From the NCBI GenBank assembly GCA_012270795.1, contig JAAXHO010000123.1, positions 1 to 53,315 of the forward strand: a stretch of 53,315 nucleotides of DNA, given 5' to 3'. The DNA is from Candidatus Poribacteria bacterium. GTDB taxonomy: Bacteria; Poribacteria; WGA-4E; WGA-3G. This document shows positions 25,547 to 33,439 of this stretch, piece by piece. How positions within the stretch are numbered: position 1 is the stretch's first letter; each line of letters begins with the position of its first letter. The translations under genes were made by a program, and so were the position numbers. The notes under the pieces were generated by a model. The model was given only the letters and a program-made list of their open reading frames with translations, ran no database searches and had not been told where the DNA came from.

Positions 25547-26092
25547 ATGGAAAAATACGAACCTATATTGGAACGACTCGAAAAAACTGCGAAACAATAC
25601 ACCAATATTGCACCGGAAAACGGGCAATTTCTATCAATTCTCATCCGTGCAATTCAGGCAAAATATGTGCTTGAGGTCGGCACCAGCAACGGGTATTCTG
25701 CGATTTGGATCGCTTCCGCATTGAAACAGACTGGTGGGCAACTGATTACGTTAGAGGTCGACCACAAACGCGCAGCAGAGGCACAAGCACATTTCAATGA
25801 AGCAGGTCTTACCAACATTGTTGAGATACGCGTCGGGAATGCAATTGACGAAATCCCAAAGTGTGAACCTCCTTTTGGCCTTGTTTTTCTTGACGCAGAG
25901 AAAAACGAATACCTACGTTATCTTGAGTTGGTGTTACCGAAGATCCGTTCAGGTGGCATAATTGTTGCAGATGACACAGTGACGATGCGGAATGAAATGC
26001 TGGACTATGTTGATTTTGTATTTAACACATCACTGCTAAATTCTGTTGACATTCCACTGGATGATGGTATAATTCTAAGTTATAAAAACTGA
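25547..26092 (+). CDS. SAM-dependent O-methyltransferase (caffeoyl-CoA/catechol type family)
   Basis: 181 aa. SAM-binding motif VLEVGTSNGYSAIWIASALK at about residues 43-62, acidic ligand strand LITLEVDHKRAAEAQAHF, then FGLVFLDAEKNEYLRYLELV and GGIIVADDTV, which supply the metal-binding Asp residues of class I O-methyltransferases. The family transfers methyl to a hydroxyl of a small molecule; substrate unknown. The ATG at 25547 was chosen because GAAGG precedes it and because a terminator hairpin overlaps the longer version that starts at 25496. Confidence 0.85.
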   Translation: MEKYEPILERLEKTAKQYTNIAPENGQFLSILIRAIQAKYVLEVGTSNGYSAIWIASALKQTGGQLITLEVDHKRAAEAQAHFNEAGLTNIVEIRVGNAIDEIPKCEPPFGLVFLDAEKNEYLRYLELVLPKIRSGGIIVADDTVTMRNEMLDYVDFVFNTSLLNSVDIPLDDGIILSYKN

Positions 26093-26204
26093 AGGGAAAA
26101 TGTTTTAACTTAACATAAATACAACTAAAAGGACATTCAATATCTCACTTCAATCCAAAATCTCAAATAAATCCACCCGTTTCACCGAATCTGTCATACG
26201 TGGT

Positions 26205-27335
26205 ATGACGCAAATGTGTCTGCGTTACAATGCGATAAACCTGTCACAAGGTACACCTGCATATCAACCTCCAGATGAGGTAAAAGCAGCAGCCATCAAA
26301 GCAATTCAAGAGGGATACAATCAGTATAGCATCACGTGGGGCGCACCCGAGTTTCGCGAAGCAATCGCTCACAAAATGAACACTTTTAATGGCATTCCTA
26401 CGGATGCTGCCAAGAACGTCACGGTGACTTGTGGTTCTACGGAAGGCATGTTATCTGCACTGCTTGCGATCATCAATCCAGGGGACGAGGTCATCATCTT
26501 TGAACCCTTTTATGAAAACTATGGACCGGATACAATTATCTCAGGCGCGAAACCTGTATACGTACCACTTCAAGAGACACAGACTGATGATGGTGACATG
26601 CGGTTTACTTATGACCGAAATGAACTAAAAGAGGCGTTTTCTTCTCATACAAAAGCGATTATCTTAAACACACCGAACAATCCGCTTGGAAAGGTTTTTA
26701 CACTTGACGAACTTCATGAGATTGCTGACCTTTGCGAAGTGTATGACTGCATCGCTGTTACGGATGAGATATATGAGCACATGATTTATGACGGTGGAGA
26801 GCATTTTAGCATCGGAGCTCTACCGCAAATGCGAAATCGGACAATCACGGTGTCAGGACTGAGTAAGACATATTCCATGACTGGATGGCGTTTAGGATAT
26901 GTCGTTGCACCAGAGGTCCTGACAGATGCTATCCGCAAAATGCATGATTTCCTAACGGTGGGGGCACCGCATCCGTTACAACGGGCAGGGGTCGCTTCCT
27001 TAAACTTACCACAACAATATTACACAGACTTGATTGCAAAATATGACAATAATCGGCAAAAACTTGTTAAGATACTTACAGATGCGGATTTCCGCTGTCA
27101 TCCGCCTGAAGGAGCATACTATATTATGACCGACATATCAGATTTCGGGTTTGAAGATGATACAGCATTTGGACATTGGTTGGTCAAGGAAATTGGGGTC
27201 GGGGGTGTGCCAGGGTCCAGTTTCTACAGTCGTCCCGAACTCGGTAAGACAAAGTTCCGTTTTATGTTTAGCATAGCTGATGATATCTTAGATGAAGTTG
27301 GTGAAAGGTTGATGAAAATAAGATCGAAAATATAA
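26205..27335 (+). CDS. PLP-dependent aminotransferase (class I/II)
   Basis: 376 aa from the first ATG. Fold-type I aminotransferase: INLSQGTPAYQPP near the N-terminus, TCGSTEGMLSALLAIINPGD, LNTPNNPLGKVF with the NPxNP-type turn, VTDEIYEHMIYDG, and SGLSKTYSMTGWRLGYVVAP containing the PLP lysine. It moves amino groups between amino and keto acids (aspartate/methionine-type); substrate not fixed. Homology clearly begins earlier: in frame upstream are ISNKSTRFTESVIRG residues typical of the family start. No ATG, GTG or TTG lies in that stretch. AAAAGGA at 26127-26133 would place initiation at the ATC codon at 26142. Confidence 0.88.
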   Translation: MTQMCLRYNAINLSQGTPAYQPPDEVKAAAIKAIQEGYNQYSITWGAPEFREAIAHKMNTFNGIPTDAAKNVTVTCGSTEGMLSALLAIINPGDEVIIFEPFYENYGPDTIISGAKPVYVPLQETQTDDGDMRFTYDRNELKEAFSSHTKAIILNTPNNPLGKVFTLDELHEIADLCEVYDCIAVTDEIYEHMIYDGGEHFSIGALPQMRNRTITVSGLSKTYSMTGWRLGYVVAPEVLTDAIRKMHDFLTVGAPHPLQRAGVASLNLPQQYYTDLIAKYDNNRQKLVKILTDADFRCHPPEGAYYIMTDISDFGFEDDTAFGHWLVKEIGVGGVPGSSFYSRPELGKTKFRFMFSIADDILDEVGERLMKIRSKI

Positions 27336-27377
27336 GCAATAGCAAATAACTTGATCAAAACTATTGATGAGGAATTT

Positions 27378-27584
27378 ATGGACACTATCCTTGAAAATGA
27401 AACCCGTGAAATCTATAAAGCAGAAATCATGACACTTATTCAGCAGGATGAAAAGTATATTACGCTGGGTCCTGAAGAACTTGATGCAATTGTCAACGCA
27501 TTTGATTTTACTTTGGCAAACGGACGCGAGAAAGTGAGAGCACAAATGCTATACGATCTCATTCAAGAGAAAAGCGATGAATAG
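27378..27584 (+). CDS. Small acidic helical protein ahead of the Rad50-like gene
   Basis: 68 aa from the ATG at 27378 (TGAGGA four bases upstream); a TTG start at 27351 would add nine residues. The chain is helical and acidic (LIQQDEKYITLGPEELDAIV, REKVRAQMLYDLIQEKSDE). Its stop is two bases before the start of the Rad50-like ATPase, so they are co-expressed and the product may be a partner of it. Not recognised. Confidence 0.6.
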   Translation: MDTILENETREIYKAEIMTLIQQDEKYITLGPEELDAIVNAFDFTLANGREKVRAQMLYDLIQEKSDE

Positions 27585-27586
27585 CT

Positions 27587-29467
27587 ATGCGATTAGAACG
27601 GATTCGCCTAAAGACATTCGGTTGTTTCAAACAGCAAGATTTTGACCTGTCTGACGGTATCAATCTCATTTTTGGTCCCAATTTCAGCGGTAAAAGTACG
27701 CTTGTCAACGCTATTTTTTTCACATTAACAGGGAAACCGATAGTGCCGCGTGTGGACGCTGCATCCATAAAAAGTACAAGGTCAAATAGTGGTACAGCCG
27801 GACTCCAGTTCGTAGTAGATGGCGAACGATACATGCTTTTCCGCGGTACACGGAAGCAGTTCCAACTCCGCCAAGAAAAAGATGGACAATGGTATGTTAT
27901 GTTTGAAGATACCCGTATCACAGTCGTTGAAAAAACGCTGAAAGAACGTTTTGGTATTTCACATGATCGCTTAGCATTGACAACATTTCTTCGCGAAGGA
28001 GAGATATTTGAGTTTCTTGCACGTCAACCCGCAACCCGACGCGACATCCTATATGCCCTCCTCGGTATTGACAGATTGATAGATGTTCGGGATCGGTTCA
28101 TAGAGGCACGCCGTCTTGCTAAACGTGAAAGGAACCGGATTCAGTCACATCAAAATAGTCTACGTTACGGTGCACAGAATACAAACGATACAGAGATTGC
28201 AAAAATAGAAGCAAAGATAAAGGAATTAGAAGCAGTATATAGTGCTGAAACCGGTGATGCAGAATTGATTTCTGAATGGGTACGAAACTGGAAACAAGCA
28301 CAGAAACAGTTAGATACACTCACCCAAGAACAGAAAGAAACGTTGAGCGGATTTAATGACATTGCACATCTACGTGAAATGAAGTCTACCATTGAAAAGG
28401 CAGTTCAGGAAGCCATTGGATTGGAGGCAGAACGGGATGAACTTGTCAGTAAAGTTGGAAGTCTTGATACGCAAGTTAACGCATTGACAAATGTTACCAA
28501 AGCACTTGAAACGTTACTTGAGAGTGATGATAGACACTGCCCAACATGTCATCAGGAAGTTGAACGTGATGTTGTTGAGAAGATCATTGACGATAACGAG
28601 AACAAAAAAGCACAACTAACAACCGAATTGAAAACGCAGAAAAAAGCACTCAAAGAAATTACCGATAATCTAAAAAGTAGAAAAGAATTAGAGCAACGAC
28701 TACAGATTTTGCAGTCAAATGTGACTCGATTTGAACAACTTGTTGAAGAAATAAATAAAACAAACGAAGAAATTATCACTCTGACTAAGCGTTTAAGTGA
28801 AAAGGGTGTACAAGTTGATTCAGAAACAGCAGACACGACTTCACAAACTTCGGAATCAGTTAATGCGAATTTGGATAAGAGTCAGTTGAAAGCACAAATT
28901 GAAAGTGAACGAAAAAAACTTGACAACCTCAAGCAAAAAGAAGCAGTAAAGTTGGATAGACTCAATCAACTTCAGAAGGTTAATGCGGAAGCGGAACAGG
29001 TGGAAAAGACAACACTTTGTTTGGAACTCGCTTGTGCAGGTGTTGAAAAGACAATTGATGCGCTGCAGCGACAAATACTGAAACCTGCAGAAAATGAACT
29101 CCAACGTTGGCTAAAAAAAATGAACCTATTTACAGAATCAAGTATTGACTTACAACGACAACATCTGCTGCCATCCCTTAAGATTGATGGTGAAGATCGG
29201 AGTCTGTTACTTTTGAGCGGAAGCGAAAAAATGTTCCTCTATCTATGTTTCAAAGTTACGCTTGCCAAGATATTGGGAAATACAGGCTTTTTTGTATTTG
29301 ACGATCCCACGCTGCATTTAGATGGTGAACGAAAGGCACTGATGGTGGATTTTATCCGGCAACTTGCCGAAGAGCATCAAGTTATTGTAACGAGCTATGA
29401 TGAAGATGTCCGTGCCGGATTGGAAGAGGCAAACTTGATTGAAATGAAACGGGAGGTGCAGGAATAA
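27587..29467 (+). CDS. Rad50/SMC-like ATPase with zinc hook
   Basis: 626 aa. Walker A FGPNFSGKSTLVNAIFF (residues 29-45), coiled coil about 175-510, zinc-hook CPTC at 318-321 (HCPTCHQEV), ABC signature LLLSGSEKMFLYL near 541-553 (LSGSE in place of the usual LSGGE), Walker B GFFVFDDPTLHLD near 566-578. Rad50 proteins dimerise through the hook and tether DNA ends, usually with the Mre11/SbcD nuclease. The arms here are much shorter than in normal Rad50 or SbcC, and no nuclease gene lies beside it. It follows the small acidic gene by two bases. Confidence 0.85.
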   Translation: MRLERIRLKTFGCFKQQDFDLSDGINLIFGPNFSGKSTLVNAIFFTLTGKPIVPRVDAASIKSTRSNSGTAGLQFVVDGERYMLFRGTRKQFQLRQEKDGQWYVMFEDTRITVVEKTLKERFGISHDRLALTTFLREGEIFEFLARQPATRRDILYALLGIDRLIDVRDRFIEARRLAKRERNRIQSHQNSLRYGAQNTNDTEIAKIEAKIKELEAVYSAETGDAELISEWVRNWKQAQKQLDTLTQEQKETLSGFNDIAHLREMKSTIEKAVQEAIGLEAERDELVSKVGSLDTQVNALTNVTKALETLLESDDRHCPTCHQEVERDVVEKIIDDNENKKAQLTTELKTQKKALKEITDNLKSRKELEQRLQILQSNVTRFEQLVEEINKTNEEIITLTKRLSEKGVQVDSETADTTSQTSESVNANLDKSQLKAQIESERKKLDNLKQKEAVKLDRLNQLQKVNAEAEQVEKTTLCLELACAGVEKTIDALQRQILKPAENELQRWLKKMNLFTESSIDLQRQHLLPSLKIDGEDRSLLLLSGSEKMFLYLCFKVTLAKILGNTGFFVFDDPTLHLDGERKALMVDFIRQLAEEHQVIVTSYDEDVRAGLEEANLIEMKREVQE

Positions 29468-29489
29468 CACTTTGATTAGAGGGCAGAGA

Positions 29490-29639
29490 CATTCAATTGT
29501 CGATTTAGCGCATAATCTAACATAGGTTTCTTAAGGTAGGAGCGACCTCTGGTCGCGACCAAAGGTCGCTCCTACAGAAGATAGGGAAAATTCAGGGTTG
29601 AAAACCCCTCCTACAATAGGGAAATTCGACAATTGAATG
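29490..29639. repeat. Inverted repeat enclosing a family A core
   Basis: Outer arms CATTCAATTGTCGA (29490-29503) and TCGACAATTGAATG (29626-29639), perfect 14 bp. Inside sits a core GGTAGGAGCGACCTCTGGTC...GACCAAAGGTCGCTCCTAC (29535-29575), then GGGTTGAAAACCCCTCCTAC. Directly follows the Rad50-like gene. Confidence 0.8.
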
Positions 29640-29743
29640 CCTCTGGATTAGAGGGACAAAAACTTTACACACCCCTGAAAATGTAGTACAATTTATGATA
29701 TATTTATTTATGGTGAATTATTGAAATAATTATACACATCTTC

Positions 29744-29833
29744 TGTAGGAGCGACCTTTGGTCGCGACCCGAGGAATGCTATAAGACATTCATATCTTTG
29801 ATTTCCTAATCGCGACCAGAGGTCGCTCCTACA
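29744..29833. repeat. Family A core with nested GAATGCT hairpin
   Basis: TGTAGGAGCGACC and GGTCGCTCCTACA form the outer arms. A degenerate GAATGCTATAAGACATTC + ATATCTTTGATTT unit is inserted right after GGTCGCGACC, and a TCGCGACC copy follows the insert. Lies upstream of the alcohol dehydrogenase gene. Confidence 0.8.
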
Positions 29834-29855
29834 ACTTAGAGTATAGAATTAATTG

Positions 29856-29861
29856 TATAAT
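29856..29861 (+). promoter_or_regulatory. Possible -10 box for the dehydrogenase gene
   Basis: TATAAT 30 bases before the start codon, just outside the repeat. No good -35 box is present; the position 17-18 bases upstream reads AACTTA. Confidence 0.35.
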
Positions 29862-29890
29862 CTACCATAGTTTAAAGATCGGATGTGTTT

Positions 29891-30994
29891 ATGTCAGCTA
29901 TCACACAGAATTATGCGCGTATTGCGTTGTTTCACGGTACAGATACCCCATTTGAAATACAACATATTCCTATTCAAGATATCAACAATACTGTTCTGGT
30001 ACAAGTTGACTTAGCAACTATCTGCGGGTCGGACTTACATACTGTATCAGGTCGTCGAAATGCTGAAGTGCCGTGTGTCCTTGGACATGAAACAATTGGT
30101 ACTGTTGCTTCAACTACTACTATACATTCTGCAGATGGAAAACTACTTCGTATTGGTGATAGAATTGTATGGAGTTTGACAACTTCTTGCGGCGTTTGTC
30201 ATCTCTGTGTAAACAAGAACATACCACAGAAATGCGAAACCCTGTTCAAATATGGACACGCGCAATGTGTTGGCGAGAATCAGTTAAGCGGAGGTTTTGC
30301 AACACATATCCAATTGAAATCGGGTTCAACAATCTTCCATATTCCTGAAGTAATTACTGATGTTGAGGCAGCTCCTATAAATTGCGCACTTGCTACAGTT
30401 ATCAATGGTTTAAATAAGATTGAAACATTTCCAGGCGAGACTGCTATCGTCCACGGTGCTGGGATGTTAGGAGTATATGCCGCATGTTATTTACGTGAAC
30501 AAGGATATGACATTGTAGTCATTGTTGACAAGAACTCAAACCGTTTACAGTTCGCCGAGAAGTTCGGAGCTACACACACTTTTAACTCTGACATTGTTTC
30601 CAATGACGAAATATCTGCACAACTGAAAGAACTAACAAAAAACTGTGGAGTAGATCTTGCGATTGAAGTAAGTGGTTCACCGTCTGCTCTCCCTGATTTG
30701 ATTGAATGGTTAGGAATCGGTGGCAGGTGTTTGACACTCGGATATGTATATCCCCTTGAAAACATACCCATACATGTGCACCAACTTGTTACGAAGTGTA
30801 TAAATCTGCAAGGTGTTCACAATTATCATCCTAATGTGCTAAAAACTGCTTTGAGATTTGTGGAAAAGAATCGAATAAAATATCCATTTTCAGAACTCAT
30901 TGGACATATTTATCCATTGTCTGGGATCGATGCTGCATTTAGACGTGCATTTCATCAAGATGCAATTAGGATAGGTATAAATCCGAGGTTGTGA
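29891..30994 (+). CDS. Zinc-dependent alcohol dehydrogenase, phosphonate-associated type
   Basis: 367 aa, MDR superfamily. The N-terminal catalytic domain has CGSDLHTVSG (catalytic-zinc Cys), LGHETIGTV (zinc His), and a structural-zinc cluster CGVCHLCVNKNIPQKC. The Rossmann part is AIVHGAGMLGVYAACYL then VIVDKNSNRL, with Asp for NAD. The closest remembered family is the putative phosphonate-catabolism alcohol dehydrogenase (TIGR03366-like), and the next gene is a phosphonoacetate hydrolase, which agrees. Expected: oxidation of a phosphonate-derived alcohol, inferred from context. Start at ATG 29891; GTG at 29885 is an alternative. Confidence 0.82.
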   Translation: MSAITQNYARIALFHGTDTPFEIQHIPIQDINNTVLVQVDLATICGSDLHTVSGRRNAEVPCVLGHETIGTVASTTTIHSADGKLLRIGDRIVWSLTTSCGVCHLCVNKNIPQKCETLFKYGHAQCVGENQLSGGFATHIQLKSGSTIFHIPEVITDVEAAPINCALATVINGLNKIETFPGETAIVHGAGMLGVYAACYLREQGYDIVVIVDKNSNRLQFAEKFGATHTFNSDIVSNDEISAQLKELTKNCGVDLAIEVSGSPSALPDLIEWLGIGGRCLTLGYVYPLENIPIHVHQLVTKCINLQGVHNYHPNVLKTALRFVEKNRIKYPFSELIGHIYPLSGIDAAFRRAFHQDAIRIGINPRL

Positions 30995-31013
30995 TGAACT
31001 ATTTAAAATATGC

Positions 31014-31042
31014 TTGGTAGACCTATGGATATATGCTATAAT
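31014..31042 (+). promoter_or_regulatory. Promoter of the phosphonoacetate hydrolase gene
   Basis: TTGGTA (31014-31019), a 17-base spacer, TGCTATAAT with an extended -10 (TATAAT at 31037-31042). It starts after the dehydrogenase stop, so phnA can be transcribed separately. Confidence 0.55.
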
Positions 31043-31101
31043 CTAACAAGAAAGAGTGCAATACTAATCAATATAAGCAGATTAAGAAAGTAAGACACAG
31101 T

Positions 31102-32211
31102 GTGAAAAGGCGAAAAGTACTTATACTCTGTATTGATGCGGGAAGCCATGATTACTTGGCAGCAAGCAACATCCCGAATATCCGCAGAATGGCGGAAGCA
31201 GGATTTTATCAGCATGCCAACGGTGTCATTCCATCCGTGACAAACGTTAACAACGTGAGTATTGCCACAGGCACATTCCCTGAAACACACGGCATTACTT
31301 CTAACTACTATGTTGATAGAAAAACTGGACAAGGGAACTATATTGAAGACAGCAGTTTTCTGCTTGCACCAACGTTGTTTGAGATTGCCAAGAAAAGTAA
31401 ATTTGCTGACACAACAGCACTATTCGTGACAAAACAGAAGTTGTTGCGTATATTGGAAAGTGGTGCAGATATTAAGGTTGCAGCAGAAGTACCACCAACT
31501 GAATTTATTGATGCTGTAGGTCCCGTTGAACCGATATATTCTATTGAAATAAACCTATGGTTGTTACGTGCAGTTCGTTGGACTTTGCGTCAGTATGATC
31601 CAGAATTCGTCTATTGTTCCACAACGGATTGGGTGCAGCACAAACACACGCCGCATGACGCATTGTCACAACAACACATGAGTGAACTTGACCTTATCAT
31701 CGGAAAAATCATAGAGGATAACCCAAACCGAGAGATATACATCACGGCTGATCACGGTATGTCAGACAAATCTGCTGCACTTGACATTAGTCGACGACTA
31801 AGACAGCACGGTATTATTGCAGAATCTATACCTATTATTAAGGATAGGTATGTGGCACATCATAGCAACTTGGGAGGTGCAGCATACATCTTTCTTGAAA
31901 ATAGAAGTGAGGTTTCACAAGCATTGCAGGTACTTCTGAATACTAACGGTATTGATGAAGTATATCCCGCAGAAAAAGCAGCACATAAATTCCGGCTCCA
32001 CCCTGATAGGATTGGTGATCTCTTTGCATTGGCAGACGAAAACACTGTTTTTGGCGAATTGGATATGACATCAGAACCTGTTTCTATACGATCCCACGGT
32101 TCTCGTCACGAAAGTTATGTGCCGATCATTGGATATAATAGTCCATGGTTGGCAACGGATTTTGAATATAACCTTGATGTGGGCAAATTTTTTTTGAAGA
32201 GCCTACAGTAA
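31102..32211 (+). CDS. phnA: Phosphonoacetate hydrolase (alkaline phosphatase superfamily)
   Basis: 369 aa. VLILCIDAGSHDYL supplies the first metal-binding Asp (D12). GVIPSVTNVNNVSIATGTFP contains the nucleophile Thr47 in the PSxTNxNN pattern of PhnA, followed by HGITSNYYVDRKTG. YITADHGMSDKS carries further metal ligands and SIRSHGSRHESYVPIIGY the C-terminal His. The enzyme splits phosphonoacetate into acetate and phosphate, using two metal ions. The close match to the PSxTNxNN and NYxxDRxTG stretches favours PhnA over nucleotide pyrophosphatases. GTG start. A family A repeat begins four bases after the stop. Confidence 0.85.
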   Translation: MKRRKVLILCIDAGSHDYLAASNIPNIRRMAEAGFYQHANGVIPSVTNVNNVSIATGTFPETHGITSNYYVDRKTGQGNYIEDSSFLLAPTLFEIAKKSKFADTTALFVTKQKLLRILESGADIKVAAEVPPTEFIDAVGPVEPIYSIEINLWLLRAVRWTLRQYDPEFVYCSTTDWVQHKHTPHDALSQQHMSELDLIIGKIIEDNPNREIYITADHGMSDKSAALDISRRLRQHGIIAESIPIIKDRYVAHHSNLGGAAYIFLENRSEVSQALQVLLNTNGIDEVYPAEKAAHKFRLHPDRIGDLFALADENTVFGELDMTSEPVSIRSHGSRHESYVPIIGYNSPWLATDFEYNLDVGKFFLKSLQ

Positions 32212-32214
32212 ATT

Positions 32215-32367
32215 ATACCAATTCTAAAAAATATTGTCTCATTAAGGAATTCCACTGTTATAGTTGGTTGAAGTGCCTCTCTTCGGTAGGAGCGACCTCC
32301 CGGTCGCGACCGGGAGGTCGCTCCTACCAGATCTTCCGCAGCTAATGAGAAATTATATTTTAGAATA
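32215..32367. repeat. Family A repeat with perfect 44-bp palindrome
   Basis: ATACCAATTCT at the left. The core at 32285-32328 is a perfect 44-base palindrome centred on TCGCGA. The right arm is GCAGCTAATGAGAAATTATA then TTTTAGAATAT. It begins four bases after the phnA stop and ends just before the ribosome site of the DUF1080 gene, so it fills the whole intergenic space. Confidence 0.92.
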
Positions 32368-32384
32368 TAGAAAGGAAAACATAA

Positions 32385-32987
32385 ATGGCAAATGAACAAG
32401 GTAATGGTTGGGTATCCCTCTTTGATGGCGAAACATTAACCGGTTGGGGAGCAACTGGTAAAGAAGAAGGATGGATTGTTGATGAAGGAGCAATCCTCTG
32501 TACTGTAAAAGGTGGGCAATACCTGTATACTGAAGAACAGTTTGATAACTTCATTCTGTCGCTGGAATATAAAAGTGAACCGAAGGTCAATAGTGGTGTT
32601 TTTATCCGTTGGGAAGACCTGAAACGTCCCGTTCAGACAGGACTTGAAATCCAGATATTGGATACACACGGCAGAGACCCCGCAACCAAACACTGCTGTG
32701 GCGCGCTCTACGATGCAAAAGCACCGACACGAAACGTATGTAAACCAGCAGGCGAGTGGAATGAGATGATCATCACTTGCGACGGCAGCAATATTACAAT
32801 TGAAATGAATGGTGAAAAAATCGTTGAAGCCGATTTGGATCAATGGGATACACCGCATAAGAACCCTGATGACAGCCGGAATAAGTTCGGCACAGCTCTG
32901 AAAGATTTTCCACGTAAGGGGCATATCGGTCTGCAAGACCATGGCGGGAAACTTTGGTTTCGGAATATAAAGGTCAAAACGTTATAG
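32385..32987 (+). CDS. DUF1080 (3-keto-disaccharide hydrolase-like) domain protein
   Basis: 200 aa, the single domain alone: GWVSLFDGETLTGWGATGKE, GGQYLYTEEQFDNFILSLEY, NSGVFIRWEDLKRPVQTGLE, AGEWNEMIITCDGSNITIEM, GHIGLQDHGGKLWFRNIKV. This is the jelly-roll fold seen in secreted glycoside-processing proteins of Planctomycetes, Bacteroidetes and relatives; some members hydrolyse 3-keto-glycosides. Unlike most, it has no signal peptide, so it is predicted cytoplasmic. AAAGGA precedes the ATG. Substrate unknown. Confidence 0.88.
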   Translation: MANEQGNGWVSLFDGETLTGWGATGKEEGWIVDEGAILCTVKGGQYLYTEEQFDNFILSLEYKSEPKVNSGVFIRWEDLKRPVQTGLEIQILDTHGRDPATKHCCGALYDAKAPTRNVCKPAGEWNEMIITCDGSNITIEMNGEKIVEADLDQWDTPHKNPDDSRNKFGTALKDFPRKGHIGLQDHGGKLWFRNIKVKTL

Positions 32988-33043
32988 ACATGCTTAATGT
33001 AATGCCAGTTCTGTGTAGCATAATCTGTTAGATTGTGCATCTT

Positions 33044-33317
33044 ATACCATTTCTATATGATAATCTTACATTATTTCGTAGGCGAGGAATGCCTAAATGG
33101 CATTCATACCGTTAATTTCGGATAGAGCTTGCGAAACCCATAAGCGTCAATTTAGGGGCTACTCTACCCCATTTCCCTCTTGTTGGAGGGGTTTCTAACC
33201 CCGATATGAAGAACCGTTCCATAAAATCGGGGTTAGAAACCCCTCCAACAAGAGTTTCATTTCTTAAATTGACGCTTATGGGTTTCGCAAGCTCTACCCG
33301 ACCTACGGAAATGGTAT
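33044..33317. repeat. Three-level nested palindromic element
   Basis: The outer level is family B (ATACCATTTC ... GATAGAGCTTGCGAAACCCA and inverted counterpart ... GGTAT). The middle level has ends TAAGCGTCAATTTA (33141-33154) and TAAATTGACGCTTA (33265-33278). The inner level has perfect 29-base arms at 33177-33205 and 33226-33254, starting CTCTTGTTGGAGGGG. A GAATGCC hairpin lies near the left end. Confidence 0.92.
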
Positions 33318-33439
33318 TATACCTTGTAGCATCCACCTCCAGTTTGTGCATCCATAGAACGCAAACTGGAAGTGGACGTTACATAGTTAGAACTTATGTT
33401 ACTATAAACATTTAACATTCATTCAACATTAAACGCACA

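Noticed and set aside
32436-32942. 168-codon minus-strand frame
   Set aside because: Antisense shadow of the DUF1080 gene, which has a ribosome site and family motifs.
33112-33415. 79- and 69-codon frames between the DUF1080 and cyclase genes
   Set aside because: Both lie entirely in the nested palindromic element.
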